A stretch of DNA of 64,000 bases from Achromobacter sp. HZ34 (GCF_002209485.1 NZ_NJIX01000003.1:310001-374000); one strand, 5' to 3'. Shown: positions 20,362 through 29,411, counted from the first letter of the stretch. Program-made: numbers and translations. The notes: generated by a model not told the origin, from the sequence alone.

Positions 20362-21534
20362 ATGAATTTCGAACCTAGTGAGGAACACCTTTCCATCCGC
20401 GCGGCGGTCGACGACCTCTGCACGCGTTTTCCTGAAAGCTACTGGCTGGAACGCGACGCCGACGGCGCCTTCCCGGAAGACTTCTACCGCGCCATGGGTG
20501 AGGCCGGCTGGCTGGGCACCGCCATTGCGGAAGCCTATGGCGGCGCCGGCCTGGGCGTGCAGGAAGCGTCCATCGTGATGCAGGCCGTGGCCGAATCGGG
20601 CGCCTGCCTGAGCGGCTGCTCGTCCATCCACATCAATATCTTCGGCCTGATGCCGGTGGCGGTCTACGGCACCGAAGAACAGAAGCAGCGCATGTTGCCG
20701 CCTATCGCGCAAGGCAGGATCAAGACCTGCTTCGGCGTCACCGAACCCAATACCGGCCTGAACACCACGCAGCTCAAGACCCGTGCCGTGCGGCAAGGCG
20801 ACAAGTATGTGGTGCATGGCCAGAAAGTGTGGATCTCCACCGCCCAGGTGGCCGACAAGATCCTGCTGCTGGCGCGCACCACGCCGCTGGAAGAACTCGG
20901 TCCCGGCAAGCACTCGCAGGGCTTGACGCTGTTCTACACCGATCTCGACCGCAGCCGCGTCGACGTCAAGCTGATCGAAAAGATGGGGCGCAAATGCGTC
21001 GACTCCAACGAGCTGTTCATCGACGGCCTGGAGATTCCCATCGAAGACCGCATCGGTGAGGAAGGCAAGGGCTTCAAGTACATCCTGCACGGCATGAACC
21101 CCGAACGCGTGCTGCTGGCCGCGGAGGCCATCGGCGTGGGACGTGCCGCGCTGAACAAGGCCGCCGGCTATGCGCGCGAACGCGTGGTGTTCGGCCGGCC
21201 GATCGGACAGAACCAGAGCATTCAACATCCGCTCGCGCAGAATTGGGTGGAGCTGGAAGCGGCCCAGTTGCTCATGCAGCAGGCGGCCTGGCTCTACGAC
21301 AATGGCCGCGAATGCGGCGCCCAGGCCAATGCGGCCAAGTACTTCGCGGCGGAGGCCGGGTTTCGCGCATGCGAACGAGCCATTCTTACGCATGGCGGCA
21401 TGGGCTACGCCAAGGAATTCCACGTCGAACGGTATCTGCGGGAAATCATGATTCCCCGCATTGCCCCGGTCAGCCAGGAACTCATCCTCAGCCACATTGC
21501 AGAACGCGTGCTGGGAATGCCGAAGTCGTACTGA
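20362..21534 (+). CDS. Acyl-CoA dehydrogenase family protein
   Basis: This 390-residue flavoprotein has the standard family length and order: helical N-terminal domain, FAD-binding FGVTEPNTGLNT and GQKVWISTA, then a C-terminal helical domain with GRPIGQNQSIQH and THGGMGYAKEFHVERYLRE. It introduces a 2,3-double bond into an acyl-CoA, passing electrons to electron-transfer flavoprotein. The start is placed at 20362 behind GGAAAGGACG rather than at an upstream ATG inside the crotonase gene. It completes the enzymatic part of the operon. Confidence 0.93.
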   Translation: MNFEPSEEHLSIRAAVDDLCTRFPESYWLERDADGAFPEDFYRAMGEAGWLGTAIAEAYGGAGLGVQEASIVMQAVAESGACLSGCSSIHINIFGLMPVAVYGTEEQKQRMLPPIAQGRIKTCFGVTEPNTGLNTTQLKTRAVRQGDKYVVHGQKVWISTAQVADKILLLARTTPLEELGPGKHSQGLTLFYTDLDRSRVDVKLIEKMGRKCVDSNELFIDGLEIPIEDRIGEEGKGFKYILHGMNPERVLLAAEAIGVGRAALNKAAGYARERVVFGRPIGQNQSIQHPLAQNWVELEAAQLLMQQAAWLYDNGRECGAQANAAKYFAAEAGFRACERAILTHGGMGYAKEFHVERYLREIMIPRIAPVSQELILSHIAERVLGMPKSY

Positions 21535-21564
21535 AACAAACAAAAAAACATATCGGAGACAACC

Positions 21565-22620
21565 ATGTTCCACCGCGCTTCCAAGTCCAGGCGTAGTTCC
21601 CCGCAAGATGCGGGACCTCATTGCAGGCGGCGCCTGTTGGCGGGCTTCCTGCTGGGCTCCGGCCTCGCCACGCTGGCCGCATTGGCCACGTTCACGCCTG
21701 CGCCGGCCCATGCCGCCGACACCTGGCCCGGCAAACCCATACGCCTGATCCTGCCGGCGGCACCGGGCGGCAGTTCCGACCCGCTGGCGCGTATGGTGGC
21801 GGAGCAGTTGGGCGACAGCCTGAAGCAATCCGTCATCGTCGAGAACCGGCCGGGCGCCAACGGCAACGTCGGCTCGGCAACCGTGGTGCGGTCCGCCGCC
21901 GACGGCTACACCTTGCTTTTCAGCTGGACCGGCACGCTGGTGCCCGCCAACACGCTGTATCACAACAAGGCCTACGATCCGCAGAAGGACCTGGTGCCCA
22001 TTGTGCTGATCGCGTCGGTGCCCAATATCATCGTGGTGCAGCCGTCCCTGAAGATCAATTCGCTCGACGAGCTGACGGCCTACGCGAAGAAGAATCCGGA
22101 CAGGCTGAATTTCGGCTCGACCGGCAGCGGCAGTTCGTATCACCTGTCCGGCGAGCTGTACAAGAAAACCGCCGGGGTCTCGATGATGCACGTGCCCTAC
22201 AACTCGCCCGGCGCGGTATTCACCGACCTGGTCGGGGACCGGCTGCAACTGGCCTTTCCCGGCGTCACGGCCGCCGCGCCGCTGGTCAAGGATGGCAAGT
22301 TGAAGGCGCTGGCCGTCATGGCGCCCAAGCGCTCCGACATGCTGCCCGACGTACCGACCACCGCGGAAGCGGGTTATCCCACGCTGCTGTCCGACACCTG
22401 GTTCGGTTTGCTGGCGCCCAAGGGCACGCCGCCGGAAATCGTCAACCGGGTCAATGGCGCGATCAACGATGCACTGAAGACGCCGGCGTTCCGCAACAAG
22501 CTGGCGACCTTGGGCTTCGTGCCGTTGGGGGGCACGCAGGCGCAGTTCGTCAAGACGATAGATGACGACATCACCAAGTGGGGGGAAGTCGTCAGGTTTT
22601 CCGGCGCGAAGATCGATTGA
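21565..22620 (+). CDS. Bug/TctC family substrate-binding protein
   Basis: This 351-residue periplasmic binding protein of the tripartite tricarboxylate transporter family has an N-terminal signal (CRRRLLAGFLLG then a hydrophobic core ending near AHA). The WPGKPIRLILPAAPGGSSD and VIVENRPGANGN signatures follow. Bug proteins bind carboxylates with high affinity. Being last in the CoA-ester operon, it probably captures the acid that the CaiB transferase activates. No TctA/TctB membrane genes are present here, as is common for Bug paralogues. A GGAGACAACC site precedes the ATG. Confidence 0.93.
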   Translation: MFHRASKSRRSSPQDAGPHCRRRLLAGFLLGSGLATLAALATFTPAPAHAADTWPGKPIRLILPAAPGGSSDPLARMVAEQLGDSLKQSVIVENRPGANGNVGSATVVRSAADGYTLLFSWTGTLVPANTLYHNKAYDPQKDLVPIVLIASVPNIIVVQPSLKINSLDELTAYAKKNPDRLNFGSTGSGSSYHLSGELYKKTAGVSMMHVPYNSPGAVFTDLVGDRLQLAFPGVTAAAPLVKDGKLKALAVMAPKRSDMLPDVPTTAEAGYPTLLSDTWFGLLAPKGTPPEIVNRVNGAINDALKTPAFRNKLATLGFVPLGGTQAQFVKTIDDDITKWGEVVRFSGAKID

Positions 22621-22660
22621 GTCCGCTGCCGGAACGGGAATGCCTGGCATGGCATGGACG

Positions 22661-22683
22661 GCCGGCCGCGTGACGCGGCCGGC
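22661..22683. terminator. Convergent stem-loop after the CoA-ester operon
   Basis: A perfect 10-bp stem (GCCGGCCGCG and CGCGGCCGGC) with a three-base loop lies between the convergent ends of the Bug gene and the flavin reductase gene. There is no clear U-tract on either side, so it may act as a bidirectional barrier or with Rho. Confidence 0.5.
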
Positions 22684-22728
22684 AACGCTTTCGAGACGTC
22701 CTTGCAAAGGCGACGCAAGAGCGCCTCC

Positions 22729-23880
22729 TTATTTCCCCCGATAACCCAATCGCTCCGACAGCCGCCGCGCCGTCGCCCGCAAGGTCTGTGGCACTTCGCC
22801 GTCCCAATCGGGTGCCAGGCGTTCGGCCTCGCAGGTGGTGGACAGCGCCAGCACCATATCCCCCTGCGCATCGAAGACCGGCACGCTGAAGGCATTCACC
22901 GTCACCTTATGGCGCGGTGACGGCGCGCAGCCCACGGCCCGTGCCATGCCATGTTCGCGCGCCTCGGCCAGGCGCAGGGCAAACTGCCCCTCGTCCGGAT
23001 GCCCTTCCGCGGCACGCAGCCCCAGTTCGTGCCGCACGGCATCCTCGACCACGCCGGGCCGCATGAAGGCAGCGAAGGCCAGCCCGGTGGCGGATTGCGT
23101 CAGGCTGACCACGACGCCGGTCTGCAGATAAGGACTGACCGGCTGCGACGACGGCTCCCAGCGCACGATGGTGGCACCCTGGTTGCCCCACACCGCCAGC
23201 CCCAATGTGCGCTGGCCGATACGTTCGCAGGTTTCGGCCAGGGCGGCGCCGGCCATGCGCACGGCCTCCAGCGCGGCGATGCCGCTATTGGTTGCCGACC
23301 CGGCCGATCCGTTTGCCGACCCGTTCGCCGCGCCGCGCGCCTCGCCCAGGTCATGCGCGAAGGTGACCATGTAGCGGCCCTCGCCGAAGGCCAGCGGGCG
23401 GTGGGCGCTGCGGTGTATGCGTTCGACCTGGCCGATGTAGACCACGTGGTCGCCGCCCGGATAGGCGGCCACCTTGCGGCATTCCAGATGCGCGGCGCTG
23501 TCGTCGATGACCGGCACGCCGCCCAGGCCCGTGCGTACCGCGATGCCCAGGAATTTGTCGTCGCCCGATTTGGCGAACTGGTTGGACACGTGTACCTGGT
23601 GGTCCGCCAGGATGTTGACCACGAAGCGCTCGCAGTCGCGGAAGGCGGGGTAGCTGCTGGAGGTCAGGGCCTGGCTCCAAAGGATCAGCGGCGGATCGAG
23701 CGAGACCGAGCTGAAGGAGTTGGCGGTGACGCCATATGGCTTGCCGGCGTCGTCCACGGTGGTGATCACCGTGACGCCCGTGGTGAATGCGCCCAGGGTG
23801 CGCCGAAATTCCCGATGGTCGAAGGCGTCCATGACGCGTTCCAACTCTGAAGTCTGCCGTTTATTGTCCATGGCCTGCAT
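22729..23880 (-). CDS. Flavin reductase fused to an IclR-type effector domain
   Basis: This 383-residue fusion has a flavin-reductase-like FMN-binding domain in residues about 20-190 (FRRTLGAFTTGVTVITT, GVTANSFSSVSLDPP, FVVNILADHQ). An Ala/Gly/Asn/Ser-rich linker follows at about 195-215. The C-terminal part has the pattern of an IclR effector domain (GVVVSLTQSATGLAFAAF, VNAFSVPVFDAQGDMVLALS). Similar two-part reductases supply reduced flavin to two-component monooxygenases, and the sensor domain gates activity with substrate. The start is chosen at 23880 for its GAGGAGA site. The monooxygenase partner could be the LLM protein at 25053. Confidence 0.85.
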   Translation of the reverse strand: MQAMDNKRQTSELERVMDAFDHREFRRTLGAFTTGVTVITTVDDAGKPYGVTANSFSSVSLDPPLILWSQALTSSSYPAFRDCERFVVNILADHQVHVSNQFAKSGDDKFLGIAVRTGLGGVPVIDDSAAHLECRKVAAYPGGDHVVYIGQVERIHRSAHRPLAFGEGRYMVTFAHDLGEARGAANGSANGSAGSATNSGIAALEAVRMAGAALAETCERIGQRTLGLAVWGNQGATIVRWEPSSQPVSPYLQTGVVVSLTQSATGLAFAAFMRPGVVEDAVRHELGLRAAEGHPDEGQFALRLAEAREHGMARAVGCAPSPRHKVTVNAFSVPVFDAQGDMVLALSTTCEAERLAPDWDGEVPQTLRATARRLSERLGYRGK

Positions 23881-24009
23881 GGCCGTTCTCCTCATGATCC
23901 GACGGGGATCAGACTGCGCACAGTCTAGGAGTCGCCGGGGCGGCGGGACAATTTGCGGAAATGAATGCACCTATAGCGAACGGGAATAAAAGCACCGTGG
24001 CGCTGGCGG

Positions 24010-24945
24010 TCACACGATGCTTTCCAGCGTCGCCTTGAAATGCTTGCGCAGGTAAGCCTGGAAATTCGTCGCGGCGGCGTTGAGTTCGGCCTTGCTGGCC
24101 ACCAGGCTGCCATAACGCCGCGACGCATCCAGATCGGAGATGCTCAAGGTGACCCGCGACCGGCGGCCATTGTTCTGCGCCATGCTGCGCGGCAACAGCG
24201 TGATGCCGTTGCCGGCGTCTATCATCCCCAGCAGCGTCGGCAACGTGGCAATGGTCGCCGGACTGAAGGGCGCGCCGCGCACCGCATATTCATCCTTGAG
24301 CCGCTTGAACAAGGACTTGTAGCGGTCCAGCATCATCAGCGGATAAGGCAGGATCATGTCCATGGTCACCGCCTCCTGGTCCGCCAGCGCGTGGCGCGCG
24401 GGCACCACCAGCAGCATGGGCTCCTCCGCCAGCGTCTGGAAACGCAGGCCGCGCGGCGTGCCGTCCAGGGCCGCCACCGCCAGGTCGGCCCGCCCTTCGG
24501 CAACTTCCCGCAGCACCTGATCGTAAGGCAGGTCGTGCAGCACGATGCGCACATCCGGATAGCGTTCCGTATAAGCATGGATCAGCGACGGCATCACCGT
24601 GGCGGACAACATCGGCGTCACCGCCACCGTCACCGTATTGCGCTCGGAATCCGACGCTACCTGGAAATGCCGCAGCGCTTCGCGCAAGCCCGCCACCGCC
24701 TGTTCCGCTGCATCGCGCAAACGCTCTCCATCCGGCGTTGCCTCAACACGGCGCGTGGTGCGCACCAGCAACTTCACACGCAGCTTGTCTTCCAGGCGCT
24801 TGACCCGGTTGGTCACCGCCGGCTGCGACAGATGCAGTTTGCGCGCTGCAACACTGAAACTGCCCTCGCGCACCACCCAGAGAAAGGTCTCCAGCTCAGC
24901 GAGTTCAAGACGGCACAGTGAGGGCGGATCCAAAGATTTATTCAT
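24010..24945 (-). CDS. LysR family transcriptional regulator
   Basis: This 311-residue LysR regulator starts at MNKSLDPPSL. The helix-turn-helix is in LELAELETFLWVVREGSFSV and LHLSQPAVTNRVKRLE, followed by an effector domain. A longer in-frame start at 25035 would overlap the divergent promoter, so I reject it. It is divergent from the LLM monooxygenase and the downstream AtuA/ABC cluster, its likely target. An inverted repeat overlaps its own start, suggesting autoregulation. Confidence 0.9.
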   Translation of the reverse strand: MNKSLDPPSLCRLELAELETFLWVVREGSFSVAARKLHLSQPAVTNRVKRLEDKLRVKLLVRTTRRVEATPDGERLRDAAEQAVAGLREALRHFQVASDSERNTVTVAVTPMLSATVMPSLIHAYTERYPDVRIVLHDLPYDQVLREVAEGRADLAVAALDGTPRGLRFQTLAEEPMLLVVPARHALADQEAVTMDMILPYPLMMLDRYKSLFKRLKDEYAVRGAPFSPATIATLPTLLGMIDAGNGITLLPRSMAQNNGRRSRVTLSISDLDASRRYGSLVASKAELNAAATNFQAYLRKHFKATLESIV

Positions 24946-24958
24946 GTTCGTTATGAAT
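24940..24958. promoter_or_regulatory. Candidate LysR binding site
   Basis: The inverted repeat ATTCAT (24940-24945) and ATGAAT (24953-24958) with a seven-base spacer fits the T-N11-A pattern bound by LysR regulators. It overlaps the LysR start codon and lies about 100 bases upstream of the LLM gene. Confidence 0.5.
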
Positions 24959-25052
24959 GTATCACTGCGCGGAAATTGTGCTCGACCCGATGCGACCCAA
25001 TACTGCCTATCAAATTTCAGGCATTCCACCCGCACTCATAACGAGCAACGAC

Positions 25053-26414
25053 ATGACCAAGCCGCAACGACAAATGACCCTGGTTGCATTCATGCAAGCC
25101 CAGAACTGCACGAACTATGTGGGTTCCTGGCGACATCCGTCAAGCATGACCGATTACCTGTCGCCGGAATACTACCAACGTGTCGCCCGCACCCTGGAAG
25201 AGGGCAAGTTCGACATGGCATTCTTCGACGATCGCCTGGCCATGCCGGACATCTACGGCGCCAGCCATCGCGACACCGTCAAGCACGGCGTGCGCGCCGT
25301 CAAGCTGGAACCGACGTCGGTGCTGATGGCCATGGCCATGGCCACCTCGCGCCTGGGACTGGGCGCCACCTACTCGACCACGTACTACGAACCCTTCCAC
25401 GTCGCTCGCCTGTTCGCCAGCCTGGACCTGATGACCAAGGGCCGCGTCGCGTGGAACGTCGTCACTTCCATGAACGACTCGGAAGCCGCCAACTTCGGCC
25501 ATTCGGAACACCTGGAGCACGACTTGCGCTACGACCGCGCGGACGAGTTCATGGAAGTGGTGATGGGCCATTGGGACACCTGGAAGGAAGGCGCCATCGT
25601 CGCCGACAAGGAAAACAACTACTTCGCCGATCCCGACATGGTGACGCGCCTGGATCACAAGGGCCGCTTCTTCAACTCGCGCGGTCCGCTGACCGTGCCG
25701 CGTTCGCAGCAAGGCCATCCCGTCATCCTGCAGGCCGGCCAAAGCGGCCGCGGCCTGGCCTTCGCCGCGCGCTGGGCCGAAGTGGTCTTCGCGAAGTACC
25801 CCACGCTGGCCAATGGCGTGAAGCAATACCAGGCCTTGAAGGACGGCGTAAGCAATGCGGGGCGCGATCCGAACGGTTGCAAGATCGCCGCCGAGGTGAA
25901 GATCATCGTCGCCGAAACCGAGAGCCTGGCGCGCGAGCAGCGCGACCTGGTGGCCGGCCTGTCGCGCCCCATCGATGGGCTGACCATGATAGGCGAGACG
26001 TCCAACATAGACTTCTCCGGCCGTCCCTACGAACAGCCCTTCACCGACGAGGAACTGGCGGCGATGTCGTGGCAAAGCCTGCGCGACAAGGTGGTGCAGG
26101 TCAGCGGCAAGCGCAATCCCTCGGTCAAGGATTTCGTCGAGGCCTCCGGCCGCGGCACGCTGAACGACGGCCCCGTGTTCTGCGGCACCGGCAAGCAGGT
26201 CGCCGACCAGATGGAAGAATGGTTCAAGACCGCCTGCGACGGCTTCGTGCTGTCCGGCACCTCGGTGCCCGGCACCTATGAAGACATCGTGCGCCTGGTC
26301 GTGCCGGAATTGCAGAAGCGCGGCCTGTTCCGCAAGGAATACGGCGACACCACCCTGCGCGGCAACCTGGGCGTGCCCAAGCCGGCCGCCGGCGACTGGC
26401 GCGGCCGCGCCTGA
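25053..26414 (+). CDS. LLM class flavin-dependent monooxygenase (NtaA/SnaA/DszA type)
   Basis: This 453-residue protein belongs to the bacterial-luciferase-like family that uses reduced FMN supplied by a separate reductase. Motifs include FFDDRLAMPDIYG, LGLGATYSTTYYEPFH, KGRVAWNVVTS and VILQAGQSGRGLAFAARWAEVVF. I choose the ATG at 25053; the frame stays open back to 24957, in the promoter region. Known relatives attack nitrilotriacetate, dibenzothiophene sulfone, or alkane sulfonates; the substrate here is unknown. It heads a cluster with AtuA-like, DUF4387 and ABC import genes, so it probably performs the first oxidation of an imported compound. Confidence 0.9.
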   Translation: MTKPQRQMTLVAFMQAQNCTNYVGSWRHPSSMTDYLSPEYYQRVARTLEEGKFDMAFFDDRLAMPDIYGASHRDTVKHGVRAVKLEPTSVLMAMAMATSRLGLGATYSTTYYEPFHVARLFASLDLMTKGRVAWNVVTSMNDSEAANFGHSEHLEHDLRYDRADEFMEVVMGHWDTWKEGAIVADKENNYFADPDMVTRLDHKGRFFNSRGPLTVPRSQQGHPVILQAGQSGRGLAFAARWAEVVFAKYPTLANGVKQYQALKDGVSNAGRDPNGCKIAAEVKIIVAETESLAREQRDLVAGLSRPIDGLTMIGETSNIDFSGRPYEQPFTDEELAAMSWQSLRDKVVQVSGKRNPSVKDFVEASGRGTLNDGPVFCGTGKQVADQMEEWFKTACDGFVLSGTSVPGTYEDIVRLVVPELQKRGLFRKEYGDTTLRGNLGVPKPAAGDWRGRA

Positions 26415-26423
26415 GGAGACAGC

Positions 26424-27788
26424 ATGACTCGCAAAAGCGTGCGCATGATGTCGGCCAGCGGCATCCTCGGCTACGGGTTTCCGGAAGCGTCCCTGCAGGC
26501 CGCGCTGGCCCTGAAGCCGGACATGATAGGCGTGGACGGCGGCAGCAGCGATCCCGGGCCGCACTACCTGGGATCGGGCAAGACGCTGAACTCGCATCTG
26601 GCCATGAAGCGCGACCTGGGGCTGCTGCTGCGCGGTGCCATCGCCAACGGCATTCCGATGATGGTGGGTACCTGCGGCGGCGCCGGCGGCACGCCGCACC
26701 TGGCGGCCTGCGCCGACATCATCCGGGAAGTGGCCGCCGAACATGGCCTGCATTTCAAGATGGCCCTGATCGAAGCCGAACAGGAACAGGGCTTCCTGCT
26801 GGAACAGCTGGAGGCCGGCCGCATCAAACCGCTGAACAACGCGCCCGAGTTGCGCGCGGCCGATCTCAAGGAAGCCGTGCGCGTGGTCGGCATGATGGGG
26901 CCCGAACCCTACCTCGCCGCGCTGCAGGCCGGCGCCCAGGTGATACTGGGCGGGCGCGGTACCGACCCGGCGCCGTGGGCCGCCCTGGCCATGCACCACG
27001 GCCTGCCCCCCGCTCCCGCCTGGTATGCCGGCAAGATCCTGGAATGCGCCTGCAACGCGGCCATCCCCAAGAAGCACGACTGCCTGATGGTGACGGTGGG
27101 CGAGGACTACGTCGAAACCGAACCGCTCAACCCCGAACTGCGCTGCACGCCCTTGTCGGTGGCCGTGCAGGCGCTGCACGAAAACGCCAGCCCCATCATC
27201 CGTTACGAGCCGGGCGGCGTGGTCGATTCCAGCGACTGCCGCATCAAGGCGCTGACCGATCGCCGCGTGCGCATCACCGGCATGCGCTGGTCCGAACGGC
27301 CCTACTCCATCAAGCTGGAGGGTGCGCGCCTGGCCGGCTACAGCGCCATCGCCATCGCCGCCACGCGCGACCCCGGGCTGATCGGACAGATCGACACCTT
27401 CATGGACTTCGTGCGCGAGTCGACCGCCACCAAGGTCAAGGCCCTGGGCATCGCCACCGAGGATTACCAGCTGGTGCTGCGCCTGTACGGCCGCGACGGC
27501 GTCATGGGCGCCTGGGAACCGCATCCGGACGACGCGCCCACGGAAGTGGCCATCATCGCCGAGGTGGTGGCCCGCACGCAGGACATCGCCAACGCCGCCC
27601 TGTCGCTGGCACGCGTCACCCTGCTGCACTCCGACTTCCCGGGCCGCATGTGCCGTGAAGGGAATATGGCTTTCCCCTTCTCCCCGTCGGACATCGAACG
27701 CGGAGCCATCTACGAATTCATGCTGCAGCACGTCATTGAAATCGACGATCCCCTGCGCATGTTCCCCATCCGCTACGAGGACGTCTAG
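26424..27788 (+). CDS. AtuA-like (DUF1446) family protein
   Basis: This 454-residue protein matches the acyclic-terpene-utilisation AtuA/DUF1446 family: SGILGYGFPEASL, GVDGGSSDPGPHYLG, MVGTCGGAGGTPHL and AQVILGGRGTDPAPWAA. Its chemistry is unproven; AtuA genes occur in terpene and other branched-acid pathways. GAGGAGACAGC precedes the ATG. It sits between the monooxygenase and a DUF4387 gene, a pairing seen repeatedly for this family, suggesting a two-subunit enzyme. Confidence 0.85.
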   Translation: MTRKSVRMMSASGILGYGFPEASLQAALALKPDMIGVDGGSSDPGPHYLGSGKTLNSHLAMKRDLGLLLRGAIANGIPMMVGTCGGAGGTPHLAACADIIREVAAEHGLHFKMALIEAEQEQGFLLEQLEAGRIKPLNNAPELRAADLKEAVRVVGMMGPEPYLAALQAGAQVILGGRGTDPAPWAALAMHHGLPPAPAWYAGKILECACNAAIPKKHDCLMVTVGEDYVETEPLNPELRCTPLSVAVQALHENASPIIRYEPGGVVDSSDCRIKALTDRRVRITGMRWSERPYSIKLEGARLAGYSAIAIAATRDPGLIGQIDTFMDFVRESTATKVKALGIATEDYQLVLRLYGRDGVMGAWEPHPDDAPTEVAIIAEVVARTQDIANAALSLARVTLLHSDFPGRMCREGNMAFPFSPSDIERGAIYEFMLQHVIEIDDPLRMFPIRYEDV

Positions 27789-27796
27789 GAGACACC

Positions 27797-28120
27797 ATGG
27801 TCAAGCTCAAGCACATCGCCAAAGCGTGCAAAAGCAAGAATGCCGGGCCTTTCCACATCACCCTGGACATCATGTTCGACAAGCCGGCCCTGTTCGAACA
27901 GGTGCGCGAGACCGGCGTCATCAACGCCGCGCTGATCGCCCAGCTGTATGGCGTGGCCGAGGCGGACATCCTGTTCACCGAATACGCGCCGGCGCTGGCC
28001 TGGAAGGCGACGCTGCCGCGCCGCATCGCGTCGGGCGCTGTCGGCGACACCGACGTCTATGGCGCACAGCAGCATGCGCCGCTGCTGGATATCGAGATCC
28101 CGCTGGACATCGCGGCATAG
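27797..28120 (+). CDS. DUF4387 family protein
   Basis: This 107-residue cytosolic protein is recognised by KNAGPFHITLDIMFD and the following single-domain pattern typical of DUF4387. In relatives the domain is either fused to, or encoded next to, the DUF1446/AtuA protein, so it is probably a small subunit of that enzyme. It starts eight bases after its partner with a TAGGAGACACC site, consistent with one operon. Confidence 0.8.
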   Translation: MVKLKHIAKACKSKNAGPFHITLDIMFDKPALFEQVRETGVINAALIAQLYGVAEADILFTEYAPALAWKATLPRRIASGAVGDTDVYGAQQHAPLLDIEIPLDIAA

Positions 28121-28125
28121 AGACC

Positions 28126-28144
28126 GGAGCGCGCGCGGCGCTCC
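28126..28144 (+). terminator. Stem-loop between the DUF4387 and ABC-transporter genes
   Basis: GGAGCGC and GCGCTCC form a 7-bp stem with a five-base loop just after the DUF4387 stop. A second GC-rich inverted repeat (GCCGGC twice, nine bases apart) follows within 30 bases. Without a U-tract this could attenuate rather than end transcription, or stabilise mRNA ends. Confidence 0.35.
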
Positions 28145-28238
28145 ACACCGGGCCGGCACGGATAACGCCGGCGCCTGAAGCCTGAAACGTCAGTAGCACG
28201 AACGAATAAAAAACAGCGAATAAAACCAAGGAGACAAC

Positions 28239-29411
28239 ATGAAATCGATCTGCATGGCATTGATCCCCGCCGCCCTGTTCCTGGCCACGCCCGTGCACGC
28301 GGAGGAAACGCTGAAAATCGGCGCCGTCGTCACCCTGTCCGGCCCCGGTGCCGCCTGGGGCCAGGCATTGCTGTATGGCGCGGAACTGGCGGCTGACGAT
28401 GTCAACGCCAAGGGCGGCCTGGAGGTGGCCGGCAAGCGCTACAAGGTCCAGCTGGTGCCCTATGACGACAAATACCAGTCGGGCGACGCCGTCACCGCCA
28501 CCAACCGCCTGATGTCCGACGATGGGGTCAAGTACATCATCGGTCCCATGGGCTCGGCGCCCGCCCTGGCCGTGCAGCCCGTGACCGAACCCGGCAAGGT
28601 CATCATCATGACGCTGGGCTTCACCGCCAAGGCCCTGAGCCCGGAAAAGCCCTACTCCTTCCGCCCCAACCTGACCACCGAGGAAACCTCGTATCCGTCC
28701 ATCGCCTGGCTGGTCAAGCACTACAACCTGAAAAAGGTCGGCGCCCTGTTCCCCAACGACGAGTCGGGCCAGCAGATCGCGCGCGACCTGGACAAGGCCT
28801 ACACCAAGGCCGGCGCGTCGCTGTCTTCCAAGGAATTCTTCGAACGCCAACGCGTGGACATGGTGCCGCTGCTGACCCGCATGATGGCGGCCGGCATCGA
28901 CGCCATCGACCTCAACGGCAACTCGCCCGCTACTGGGGGGATGATCGTCAAGCAGGCGCGCGAACTGGGCTTCAAGGGTCCGATCGTGCGCAACGGTGGC
29001 CCCGCCACCCCGGAAATCGTCGCCGTAGCCGGGAAGGCCGCCACCGAAGGGATGATGGTCAGCTCGCTGACCGACCCGGACAACAAGGCGGTGGCCGACT
29101 ATGCCCAGCGCTACCAGAAGAAATACAACAAGAAGATGAACGGCTTCAGCCCGGCCTTCTACGACGGCACCCACATGCTGTTCAAGGCCATGCATGACGC
29201 CGGCACGGTGACCGACTCGGAGAAGGTGCGCAACGCCCTGGCAGCGATCAAGGACTATCCCGGCATCCAGGGCAAGCTGAACTGGGGCGGCAAGGAGAAG
29301 TACGGCATCGATCACCAGATCGAATCGCCCTTCTTCATCTCTGAAGTGAAGGACGGTGTCGAAGTGGTGCGCGCCCGCTGCAATGTCGAGCAGTGCGTCG
29401 ATGTGAAGTGA
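28239..29411 (+). CDS. Liv-type ABC transporter substrate-binding protein
   Basis: This 390-residue periplasmic protein has a clear signal peptide (MKSICMALIPAALFLATPVHA, cut near residue 21). It has the Leu/Ile/Val-binding protein fold: LKIGAVVTLSGPGAAWGQAL, GAELAADDVNAKGGL, YIIGPMGSAPALAV. This family binds amino acids but also amides, aromatic acids and other carboxylates, so the ligand is open. AAGGAGACAAC precedes the start. It is the first of five consecutive importer genes. Confidence 0.92.
   Translation: MKSICMALIPAALFLATPVHAEETLKIGAVVTLSGPGAAWGQALLYGAELAADDVNAKGGLEVAGKRYKVQLVPYDDKYQSGDAVTATNRLMSDDGVKYIIGPMGSAPALAVQPVTEPGKVIIMTLGFTAKALSPEKPYSFRPNLTTEETSYPSIAWLVKHYNLKKVGALFPNDESGQQIARDLDKAYTKAGASLSSKEFFERQRVDMVPLLTRMMAAGIDAIDLNGNSPATGGMIVKQARELGFKGPIVRNGGPATPEIVAVAGKAATEGMMVSSLTDPDNKAVADYAQRYQKKYNKKMNGFSPAFYDGTHMLFKAMHDAGTVTDSEKVRNALAAIKDYPGIQGKLNWGGKEKYGIDHQIESPFFISEVKDGVEVVRARCNVEQCVDVK

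Noticed and set aside
20197-22707. 836-codon open frame on the minus strand
   Set aside because: It lies fully antisense to the crotonase, acyl-CoA dehydrogenase and Bug genes, which have strong family motifs. Long antisense frames are expected in GC-rich codon usage, and its product is His/Gln/Arg-rich with no motif.
25140-27731. 863-codon open frame on the minus strand
   Set aside because: Antisense shadow of the LLM monooxygenase and AtuA-like genes; low-complexity composition and no ribosome binding site.
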